From Seison nebaliae (lineage: Eukaryota > Rotifera > Pararotatoria > Seisonacea > Seisonidae), in contig JALJEE010000704.1 of the NCBI GenBank assembly GCA_023231475.1, positions 1 to 20,223 on the forward strand: a stretch of DNA of 20,223 nucleotides. Reading direction: 5' to 3'. Below, piece by piece: positions 9,495 to 18,660 of the stretch (position 1 is its first letter; every line of letters starts with the position of its first letter). The position numbers and the translations under genes were made by a program. The notes under the pieces were generated by a model. The model made no database searches and had not been told where the DNA came from. It worked only from the letters and a program-made list of their open reading frames with translations.

Positions 9495-10845
9495 TGTTTA
9501 TTAATAATTAAATTTTATTTGAATAACACTAACTTGACATATTTCAAAATGATTATACCTTTCTAGTTCTTTAATTAGTAGAAAGCAATATCGAAATTGA
9601 ACTTGTAGAAATATCAAGTAATATGTCTTCAATGGTTTATTCGGAAATTTAATTTTAATAAATTTTAATAACATCATATATTATTTTTATTTCTTATGTT
9701 AGAAAATGGGAAAGTAATAATTTATTTTGTAAAAAATTTTATTAGTTATTAATTGTTAGACGTATAACTGGTTGAATTTACTGTGTTTAACTTTTTATTT
9801 AACCTAAACAACTTTTTTCTTCAGTTATAAAACATTTGAAAATTAGAAATAATTCTCTTTCTTTAAGAGCCTTCATACTTTAACAAATCATTTTAATACA
9901 GTTAAGGAAACAAATCTGGATAGAAGTTTTAAGTTCTCAAAGTAAAAATTGGGAGCTAAGAATCCTAGTAGGAACTTCATTCATATTATATTGAAGTTCT
10001 TATTGTCCGAATGAGTGGGGGTAGATAAACGTCTGGATACACTGACGACTAAAGTAGAGAAATTGAAAGAAGGTATTTGTATAATGAGGAAGGCAACTAA
10101 ATGTTAGACTGAAACAATTAGACGAATAAAATAGGAGTTTAAAACATATTGAAGTAAATTGACGAATGTAATGCTGATGAAGTTACTTGAAACTTGATAA
10201 AATGTGAACATGCAGTAGAAGGGATAGAAATCGTGAGGGTATCTCACAAGTCAAGCTAGCTATTGAAGTGGATGGATGGGAAAATTAAGTACAAGTTTCA
10301 ATAATTCTGATTCTACTGAAGATATTAATTATATGCAGATAACATTTGTTCAAATTTAACGATGCAGGTCGCTTCCGAAATATATGGTTTTTATATTATA
10401 TGATTACATTTTGTTACTTATACATACCATATCTATATTAGGGATTAGATGAAAATCTTTCTGTTACTGGTCTATTGCTATAACGTTCAATTACTGTTCG
10501 TCTGTGATATATTTTTGCATTGAACAAAAAATTCGTTCTTTTGTATTTGATAACTTCTTTTAACAGCCTTTTCTCATTGTTATTGTTGTTGAAACAAAAA
10601 TATTGAGCTTATAAACTAAAATCCAAATTTTATGTAAATATTTAGTTAAGTTATCCAGATATATATAATATTAAATAATCTGGAATCTAGATTTTAGATA
10701 CTTAAATATGTTTGAAACCAAATATAGAATAAGCTCAAAAAAGTGAGAATTTAATTGATTAGCCAACATATCTTTTTTTTAATGTATTAGTAATTATATA
10801 GTTGAGTCACCATCCAAAATAAATTCTCTAAATTATTCAGTATTT
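9495..10845. other. 1.35-kb region without a recognisable gene
   Basis: The two flanking genes point away from here (acidic protein minus, FIS1 plus). A stretch at about 9950-10300 is richer in G than its surroundings and has short coding-like pieces (for example LDTLTTKVEKLKEGI at about 10030-10075), but no frame holds and no splice sites join them. It may be an eroded exon or element. The rest is plain AT-rich sequence. Confidence 0.4.
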
Positions 10846-10887
10846 GTAAGAAATTTGTTTTTGATAAAATTAAATTTATTTTTGCAG
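10846..10887 (+). other. 5'UTR intron of FIS1, 42 bp
   Basis: GTAAGA at 10846 and TTTTTGCAG ending at 10887 bracket 42 bp, the size of the smallest introns here. The ATG follows six bases later. A trans-splice acceptor is the alternative reading of the CAG, but the matching donor favours an ordinary intron. Confidence 0.65.
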
Positions 10888-10893
10888 AGAAAT

Positions 10894-11406
10894 ATGAAAA
10901 AGATAACAAATCTCTTCACCAAGAAGAATGAAAGTGCTTCTACTATGATCGATTTGACATTCGACGATCAAAGAGTTCAAGACGGAAGGAAACAATATGA
11001 GAGAGCAATTGATGAAACATTTGGTCAACCATCTACGGACAAAATGTTCAATTTTGCCATAACTCTCGTCCATTCAAAAAACCCATCAGATATTGAAGAA
11101 GGAATTAATTTACTTCACGAAATTTGTTCTATGACTCAAATTGACCAGAATGCAAAAAGAGATCAACTTTATTATATAGCAATCGGTTATGCAAGATTAG
11201 AGATGTTCGAGAAAGCATTAGATACTATTCTTCATCTTCAACAAACACATAGACAAGGAAATGATCAAATTGAAAATATGAAAGAAGAAATCGAAAGACG
11301 ATTGAATAAGGATGGAATGATTGGTATTGGTATGGCAGCAGGAGCAGCAGCTGTTGTTGTTGGGGGAGTAGCAGCAGTCGCAGCTGCAGTTATTGCACGT
11401 AAATAG
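10894..11406 (+). CDS. FIS1: Mitochondrial fission protein FIS1, 170 aa
   Basis: FIS1 is a tail-anchored receptor of the outer mitochondrial and peroxisomal membranes that helps recruit the division machinery. The TPR-like helical core matches the family: FNFAITLVHSKNPSDIEEGI (compare FEYAWCLVRSKYNDDIRKGI), LLHEI, LYYIAIGYARLEMFEKALD, and KDGMIGIGMAAG corresponding to KDGLVGMA. The C-terminus is an Ala/Gly/Val membrane helix with the short basic tail ARK. The N-terminus is about 20 residues longer than in human FIS1 (152 aa). The ATG at 10894 is the first after the 5'UTR intron; the upstream open codons belong to that intron. The coding part has no intron. Confidence 0.92.
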   Translation: MKKITNLFTKKNESASTMIDLTFDDQRVQDGRKQYERAIDETFGQPSTDKMFNFAITLVHSKNPSDIEEGINLLHEICSMTQIDQNAKRDQLYYIAIGYARLEMFEKALDTILHLQQTHRQGNDQIENMKEEIERRLNKDGMIGIGMAAGAAAVVVGGVAAVAAAVIARK

Positions 11407-11415
11407 CAATTTCAT

Positions 11416-11421
11416 AATAAA
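11416..11421 (+). terminator. Poly(A) signal AATAAA of FIS1
   Basis: AATAAA lies ten bases after the TAG stop. Confidence 0.55.
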
Positions 11422-11946
11422 ATATATTCCTTCAAAATATATTTCTTTCTAATTTTATTATTAAAAAATGAAAATAATTCCCAGAATTTCCTATAAAGAA
11501 ACTCTGTAATTTTTGTAAATAAATTAAATTTCATTCATATCACTATAAAAAGTCAATTTTTGTTTCGTTCACACTATTTTAATAGAACTTCTTTATTAAA
11601 ACTATAAATCAAATGTAAATAATTCAAAATTCGTAGGAGATCGAGAAAAAGAAGAAAACGATTATTGTCCAGAACGTTTATGAAAAAAGATAATAGTTTT
11701 AATTGAAATGAGATGAAGATGAATAAAATTGAAGAAATTTTAGAAAAGTAATGGAAAAAATTAAAATAGTTTTTTTGTTATTCATATCAGTTTTTTATTA
11801 TTACTCCACGGGATAAACTATAAAGAAAAAAAGATAATTCCTTAAAGGAATTATTTAAAATAAGGTTGCTGCTCGTCACAATACGATCCTTCAATGCTTC
11901 CGGAACATAAAAACGAATATCGAAATTTGATGTCACTGATAACGTT
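11422..11946. other. Intergenic between FIS1 and PIH1D1
   Basis: No coding sequence seen. It contains a perfect 10-bp inverted repeat with a one-base centre at 11834-11854 (ATAATTCCTT/AAGGAATTAT), which by itself is weak evidence of function. Confidence 0.45.
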
Positions 11947-11955
11947 TTATATAAG
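11947..11955 (+). promoter_or_regulatory. Possible TATA box of PIH1D1
   Basis: TTATATAAG lies about 120 bp upstream of the ATG at 12078 and is the best core-promoter match in the spacer. It would give a leader of about 95 bases. Confidence 0.4.
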
Positions 11956-12077
11956 CACGAAAGTTTTTTTTTGACTTATTTTTTCAATTTTGACGAGAAT
12001 CAAGTTATAGAATTATAACTGCGTCACATTAATTCTCAAAGTTTAAGCTTCGAAGTTTTCAATTGGTTACTAAAACG

Positions 12078-12866
12078 ATGAATTTCGAATCCAAGGTGAC
12101 TGAAGTGCGGGAAGGGATTTGTATAAAATTCAAATGCGAAAAAGACGAGAAATGTTTCATTAATTTATGTTATACCGATGAAATTCGAGGTAATGTTGAG
12201 TATACTAGACAATTCTTAGAGGAATTGATGAATTGTCAAACGGAACAGCAGATGTTGGATTTGAAACATAACCTGAAGAATCGTATTGCATTATCTTTAA
12301 GCGAATGTCATTTGGAGGAAGATAATCGTGGTTTTCTTTGTCGTGTTTTTGATGTGGCAATGAATACGAATGTTTTTCAATGGTTCATCGAAGTGAAAGA
12401 AAAAAGTTGTCTGTTCGATTATTTCGTGAAGAATCTCTTGTTTACAATGGTAAGCAAAAAATATGATATAAATATTAATTTAGAGAATGATTATGTTATT
12501 CTAAAAAATAAAAAATCTCTCAAATTAAAAAACAAACAAACTATTCGACAAATACCAAAAATTGAAGTCCTTGAAGAAAAGGCGACGAAAAAAGTACAAA
12601 ACGCTCCAACGTCCACTACTGAATTCCTCTGCTTTCTCGATGAAGAAAATAAACAAATTGTTATCGAAATTTTGAGTAGCAATACAGAAAGCAGTGAACC
12701 ATCAACCATTCTCATATCCACCAATCAGTTACATTTCACTTCTAAATCTCAAAAGAAAAAAACTGTCAATCTACCCAAACTAATCGATCGTCATCGTTGT
12801 ACATGTGGGTATAATCCGGAGAAAGATACGACGACCGTTTTTGCACCTCTTTTACAAACAAAATGA
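12078..12866 (+). CDS. PIH1D1: PIH1D1-like R2TP/HSP90 adaptor, 262 aa, intronless
   Basis: PIH1D1 links the RUVBL1/2-RPAP3 R2TP complex to clients of HSP90 by binding phosphorylated acidic motifs. The PIH domain covers about residues 14-150: GICIK...EKCFINLCYTDEI aligns with GFCIK...GKVFINICHSPSI, RIALSLSECHLEED with the RIPMSLGEPH segment, RVFDVAMNTNVF with AYDVAVNSDFY, and FDYFVKNLLFTMVSKKYDIN with FLRELVITIAREGLEDKYNL, then ILKNKK. Both lysines that read the phosphopeptide in human PIH1D1 (K57, K64) have counterparts, spaced one residue further apart. The C-terminal 90 residues form a weak CS-like domain. The domain between about 40 and 75 is poorly conserved. The ATG at 12078 is the first in frame; upstream codons start with TTG only. 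Confidence 0.87.
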   Translation: MNFESKVTEVREGICIKFKCEKDEKCFINLCYTDEIRGNVEYTRQFLEELMNCQTEQQMLDLKHNLKNRIALSLSECHLEEDNRGFLCRVFDVAMNTNVFQWFIEVKEKSCLFDYFVKNLLFTMVSKKYDININLENDYVILKNKKSLKLKNKQTIRQIPKIEVLEEKATKKVQNAPTSTTEFLCFLDEENKQIVIEILSSNTESSEPSTILISTNQLHFTSKSQKKKTVNLPKLIDRHRCTCGYNPEKDTTTVFAPLLQTK

Positions 12867-12912
12867 GCATGCTTCTAAATTAAGCATTTCCCATTAACTT
12901 CTGATATTCGAA

Positions 12913-12918
12913 AATAAA
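12913..12918 (+). terminator. Poly(A) signal AATAAA of PIH1D1
   Basis: AATAAA lies about 46 bp after the TGA stop. Confidence 0.5.
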
Positions 12919-13178
12919 ATTTATATCATTTAATTGTGTTTATTATATACTGTATAATAATGTATCATTATAATGCAATTTATTTCCTGACTATCCAAAT
13001 TTGATGATAGTGGCATCATTACATAGCCACGTTCAAGTTCTATTGCTAAAAAAAGGTTTAACTTAAAATCTTAATTTTTTAATGGAAATTAAGTCATTTT
13101 CCTAAAGTAACTTTCATTTTTTTTCCTTTTCTCCCCAATTTTCTCTTCCAATGTTTTTGATTGTCCCGCTCTAGTAAA

Positions 13179-13694
13179 TTGGTCCGTCAGTTGGATCTTG
13201 GTCGGTAGCGACCTATTCTCAGATTCTTTGTGTATTTCTTCCGTTCTCTAATTCAGTTTCTTTGTTGCCGGACAGTTCTACCCCTTTTGGTTTTTCCTTC
13301 AAAAAAGGACAGTGTTTTATGACGCCTTGTGTTTTATCAGAAAGGAGAGTTCTACTCCTTTTGGAAGAATTTCGGACACTTCTACTCCTTTTTTCTGTAA
13401 TATAGGACACTTCTACACCTTTTTTGGCAATTTAGGACAGAAAGATTTTTGAGAAAGATTTTTTTGCTATTTATTCTATACAAGAAGATCATCAGCTGGC
13501 CGTTGGTCCGTTGCGGCCTATTTTCACATTCTTTGTGTGTTTGTCCTGGCTTCTTTATCTTTGATTTATTGTCCGTTATGATGTTGCATACTTTATTAGT
13601 TGATGCGTCGTTTAGTGTCATCTGGGATTCTTATACGACTTTGACTGATTAGATAAATCTGGATTTTTTTGTTATATATTCTATATAGGAAGAT
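13179..13694. repeat. Mosaic of diverged direct repeats
   Basis: Several pairs of direct repeats occur here. TTGGTCCGT is at 13179-13187 and 13503-13511. A 26-bp motif (GCGACCTATTCTCAGATTCT...) is at 13208-13233 and again, with three mismatches, at 13513-13538. A 33-bp motif starting GATTTTTTTG and ending GGAAGAT/AGAAGAT is at 13457-13489 and 13662-13694. Offsets differ (about 305, 325 and 205 bp), so this is not one simple duplication. The stretch is less AT-rich than its flanks. It may be an unrecognised repeat element. Confidence 0.6.
13344..13440. repeat. 30-bp tandem repeat, three units plus a partial
   Basis: GGACACTTCTACTCCTTTT-like units begin at 13344, 13374, 13405 and 13435 (the last truncated), and a diverged lone copy is at 13270. 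Read on the minus strand the unit keeps an open 10-residue period (KRSRSV-like) but no gene structure supports translation. Confidence 0.75.
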
Positions 13695-13965
13695 TCGTTA
13701 TAAATGAAATTTTTATTCATTAAAGTAGGAAATTAAAAAGAAAAATATTAGGCCAATAGAATATTATACTACAGTATCTAATTCAACAAAAGAACAATCG
13801 AATCTGCATAGAAGATTCTTTCTAGAAAATAAATTTAAAAATAATCTTGTTTTTAATTTTTAAAATGTTTTTAATAAATCCGTCAAGGAATAAATAAATG
13901 TAAACAAATAATATGGTCAGAAAGATTTAAAAAGTTATATGAATTAAAATTTCAACTGATATCTT

Positions 13966-16900
13966 TTAAAAATCATCGGATGTCTCATCTTGGGATGTAT
14001 TATTTTTTTCATTCTTTTCTGGGAAATACATATCCATTGAATCCGTTTTAAAATTTCCAGCATCACCTTGTTCTAATGGATTTGGTATAACTAGCTGAGT
14101 TTTACTTTTCCATGACCAATCATAATTCCATCGTGGTATTGAATCTTTAGGTAATTTTCTTATTAACGGTGGAAGATGACCTTCTGTTCGATATTTCAAA
14201 CCGATAGACAGTCTTCAATATTAAAAGCAAAATAAAATGGACCAAATAAATGTTAGTAAACCTTCTTAGATATCTCATAGTTTCTACATTTGGCATTGAT
14301 TGTCTATGACATGGATTGATCGTTGCTAACTGAATTATCGAAATGAAAGAGGAACTAGAGAAAAACTCTAACTAAACATATCCTTGGTGGTTTATTTATG
14401 ATTGGTGACCTTAATAAACTTTGCAATGTACGATTGAGACAATTTCCTTTAAAACTTAATTCGTGACTTTTCCTACCACTACCGATTCCAAACATGTACT
14501 CCTTTAACATGAAAACTGATTGATTAATGTTCATTAATTCGTTCCTATATGTTCGATCTGTTATTTGATCTTCACGCGCGTTCTCAGAACTAGCCATTTC
14601 AAGTATACTTGCTCGTCCCAAAATATTTCCTTCCCTATGAAATTTGGAAACATTTGTTAAATATTAATTACGTGTAAACTGAAAACTTCGTTTTGAATAG
14701 AAGTTGAGTAATCAAATGAGATCTTGTCTTAAATACATTTTGAATTCTCGTTGAATGTTGTTGATTTAAAGCCTTTTTGAAATTCTGGACGAAATCAGTC
14801 ATTGATTTTATTTCGAAGAAAGTTACACCAATAACGTGTCCTGGACTGGAACCAATTCCGTGTGTCACATATGCTTTTTGTTTTTTATTCATCAAATCGT
14901 ATATCTGTTCATTAATTTATTCCTTTTTTAACATAATTCATATTTGTCATGTAACCTGATTATTGTAAATTTCGATAACACTCATTTCTACCATTATATT
15001 TTCAACAAAATCGAGAATGATCCCAACTTCTACTCCTAAACGTTTAAAAATCTCTTTATTTTTAATAGTTAATTTTAATATAATAAAACCTAATTCGCCA
15101 TAAATTCCTCTATTTTTATCATTAGTTAAATAATTTTGTCCTTCTCCTCGAGTTGTCTAATGAATAAAATTTTTAGAAATATATTATTAATCTCAATTTC
15201 AAGATATTCTAAACAAATAATTTTAAAGTTAAATAAAGCATAGATATACAGCCGACAAAAATATTTTAATAAAAATAACAAATTTTTTTCCGCTTTCGTC
15301 AGCACCGTAAACTAAAAATAATACTGATCTTCCTTCGAAAGCCAAACGCAATAATGGTAGCGTTATCATTCTAGAATAATTTGTATTGTTATTAAACTTA
15401 GAATATTATTAACTTATAAACATAATCGGTATCTTGACTTTCGTCAAATGCATAAGTCGTATCATACATTATATTATCGAGCACAACATCCATATTATAT
15501 CGAATACGTGGTATGTGAAACATACAAATATGATTCTGTATTATGGTCACAATATTATGTTCTTTTGTTATTTTCTCTATTTAATGTTGAAATTTGAAAA
15601 GAATGAATAGAAAAAATAAATAAAAATAGAAATAGAAAAGTATATTACCATCTTTTGTTATTGGACGTTTTCTTACTACTACACAAAATCTGTCGCTAAA
15701 TTTCATTGGGTGATCTTCATATTTCGAATTTTTGTTTAATTCACGAACTTCAGCTGAATAATCGCTGAAATGAATATGAATTAATTTTATCAAATTTAGA
15801 GTTACAATTTTAAAAAAACTTTACTATTTGTTCAAATTCCCAATCGGGCCAATTTAATCTTCTTTTTACTTCAATTGGCAATTTCATCATTTTCCGTTCA
15901 CAACACGGTACTCGATATTTCATCCCAAGAGTATATTGACGTTTGATTATATCACGTAATTTACTAGGAAGAAGAAGTACATTATCGGCTATATATAAAA
16001 TATAGAGATTTAAAAAAAAATTAAGAGGAAACCCCAAAGAGCAGGATCTTCTCTACGTCTTTGTACGTAATTCTCCTCCGGTAAATAAACACCACATTGA
16101 CCTCGCTTTATATCAGTTTTAGAACAAATTTCCTAATTATATGGATTAAATTCAATTCATTATCCTAACTTAAATAATCGTTAGAAACTTTATCCGATAC
16201 AAAAGCATCTTCTCGACGCTCTACAAATTCTTTACCCTCCATCTTCTTTTTCTCTTTTTCATTTTTGTTTCCCTTTGCTCTCTTTCCACTTCTTCCATAT
16301 CGTTGACGTTGTTTTCCCCTATCGGAGAATTCAGTTTCGGTTTCCGAACCAGGTTTTAATTTTCCCTTATTAGCTCCGCGATGTCGAGTTCGATCTCTCT
16401 TTGATCTACTATGTTGAGATTGACTTGGTTCGAAGTCACTTGAGTCAGTAGTTCTACTACTATCTCCTCTTCTCTCTTTTTTCTTCCTCCTTTTCTTTTT
16501 GCCATTTTCAGATTGTGTTGATGATGTTTTAGATTTTGTTAATTTTGTAGTTATTTCTAAATATAAATGATATAACTATTTAACAAAATCAAATAATAAA
16601 CTATTCGGTTTTCCAGAAGTTTTCCCATTAACCGCATCTTTAAATTCCTGAATTGCTGATAGTTGTTTAATAGAAATTATAGAAAATAATATTAATATCT
16701 ATGAAATTTTCATGTTAAAATAAAACAAACTAGTTCTTTCAGAATCGTCCGGTAAACTGGTAATAGATCTGAAAAAAGTTAAAGTAAGAGAAATGTGTAA
16801 AATAAATTGAACGCTGGAGTATCATCAAGCCATTCGGTTGAAGGTTTGTTGTCGTGAGACGGCGCATATGATGACTCACCTCTTTGTTCTATCAATGACT

Positions 16901-18321
16901 GCACAGATGGATCGACAAATGACTGTGATGATGGACCGATAGCCGAATGTACAGATGGACCGACAACGGGATTCCCAGATGGATCTACAAATGAGTGTAC
17001 AGATGGATCGACATTCGAGTTTTTAGACGGATCGACATTCGAGTTTATAGACGAATCGACATTCGAGTGATGAGACGGATTGACATTGGAGTGTACAGAT
17101 GGATCGACATCCGGATGTATAGATGGATTCTTGGACGACTGTACAGATGGATCCATTAACGATTGCACGGACGGATCCATAAATGACTGAGAATTAGGAT
17201 GATCTGACGGTTGTCTAGAGGTCGAGTTCATTCTTTCCTGTCTACTAGATTCATTCGGTTCTACATCAATTTCTAAAAAGAAAATGAACAAATATATTTG
17301 CTTAATATTACGACTAACGTGAATAACGTGAGGTTTCATTATAATCTCTTCCTGACATTTGTTCCGGATTTTCTGAAACTAAGCAAATTAGATGTTTACG
17401 AAGATTAGTTAAAATATTTGATTTCAAAAATTAACATCTATGTGCATTCATTTCAGAAGTTACATTAGATAACGATTCATCTTTCCTATCAAATCAATTT
17501 TAAAGGTTAGAATTGATAAAATTCCACAAAACTTTGAAAATGGTGACACTTTATTAAATAAAAAAGTTAAATATATTTCTTTGAAAATTAACCATGAGAT
17601 GAAAATTCAAAAGTTGCATCTTTCTGAGTACTAATTGAAGGATCATATGATTTATTCTCGGTAGCGGATTTGGTTTCTTTTAATAAAATTTGTATTTTTC
17701 CTTATTTGTTGAAAATTTAACTATCATAATTACCGGCAGGATATTGAGATATTCGTGAACTGTGTAATCGACTATGATCACCAGGTTGAATTTCGTAATC
17801 ACGAAATTTAGCTGTTAATATTTTTATTTGCAAAGAATTATCGTTATAATTATCAATAATTTAAAAGAGAAACCTCTCAGCACTAATTTTTAAGAATTTG
17901 AATATTTTGAAAGATTGGTTGAAAATGATGGTTAAATGAAAGAATTATGAAAGAATTAACTAGGCGTATTATTACATTCATTTACCACCATATATTTTGG
18001 TGGCTCGCAAGCTGTGGTCAATTTGAGTCCTTTAAGAAATCGATCAAATGATGCTTTCGGATTATTGTGGTTCGAAAAATTTCCAGCATATATCGGAAAA
18101 TTTCGAGCGAAAAAATTGTTGGAATCTACCGGATATTTAGATATATCAGACAGTGGAATCCTAGTATCTTCATCTCCTTCACCTCTCAACATTTGTTTCA
18201 ATATGGTTTGACGATTAGGTAGAATTATTGCATCTTTGCTGTTCTTGTTGCTATTGGGAGTCAGTAAACTTAAAGGGGTAGTCAGCCAATTAAATTTTTC
18301 ATCTGTAAACTTTTTATTCAT
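13966..18321 (-). CDS. Divergent kinesin-13-like protein with degenerate ATPase motifs, about 1043 aa, 18 exons
   Basis: Exons: 18321-17961, 17811-17734, 17676-17593, 17372-17319, 17272-16813, 16768-16731, 16655-16602, 16556-16189, 16132-16033, 15988-15820, 15764-15649, 15577-15414, 15370-15280, 15156-14956, 14904-14687, 14634-14373, 14329-14262, 14212-13966. All junctions keep frame except for one extra base inside exon 12. The N-terminal 500 residues are low complexity, with an octapeptide array and a Lys/Arg-rich stretch. The kinesin-13 neck PDWEFEQIVNDYSAEV leads into FCVVVRKRP (about 615-623). Further motor landmarks are TYAFDES, RGIYGELGF, MSVIEIYNNQIYDLMNKK, TRSH, NINQSVFMLKEY and TINPC...ETMRYLRR. 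The P-loop is GADESGKK instead of GQTGSGKT, switch II EMASSEN instead of DLAGxER. Kinesin-13s depolymerise microtubules; this one is unlikely to do so normally. Exon 3-4 splicing is the least certain. Confidence 0.88.
16901..17188 (-). repeat. 24-bp coding minisatellite, 12 units, in kinesin exon 5
   Basis: Exactly 288 bp encode twelve octapeptides of the type HSNVDPSV / QSFMDPSV / NSNVDPSK. The DPS core is the most constant part. Because the unit is a multiple of three, copy number can change without breaking the frame. The encoded stretch is Ser/Asp/Pro-rich and probably disordered. Confidence 0.93.
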
Positions 18322-18660
18322 TTTATCTTATTTCAGAAAATGTTCATAACTTTTCCCTGCCATTTACAAGGCGAGAAGCGATGAATAACAAAAGAATCTT
18401 ATTACGCAAATGAGGAAATTGTTCCTTAAGAATTGTGTTATTAGATTTATTATAGTGAATAATCGAATTCAAATGAAATCAAATCAAATTTTCTGACTTT
18501 ATCTATTTTACTAACAATTTATTTATTTTTTCTTATTAAATTAAATCCAATTTTATTGCTTAATCCAATCCAACAATTAAATTTTTTTTAAGATTTTTAT
18601 TATTACTTTATCTTTATTTTTATCATCTTTATTCGTGAAATTTCTTTTATTTTAGATCCG
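18322..18660. other. Upstream region of the kinesin-like gene
   Basis: AT-rich, with no open frame of note. It presumably contains the promoter and leader of the minus-strand kinesin-like gene; no TATA box stands out. Confidence 0.4.

Noticed and set aside
10881-10893. Spliced-leader trans-splice acceptor before FIS1
   Set aside because: A matching GTAAGA donor 42 bp upstream makes an ordinary 5'UTR intron the simpler reading.
11834-11854. Perfect 21-bp palindrome
   Set aside because: Too short and AT-rich to claim function in this base composition.
13344-13440. CRISPR-like array
   Set aside because: Units are tandem with no unique spacers of regular size, in a eukaryotic context.
13219-13652. 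Open frames on both strands over the repeat mosaic
   Set aside because: They come from the 30-bp tandem unit (a multiple of three) and have no start context, splice sites or family match.
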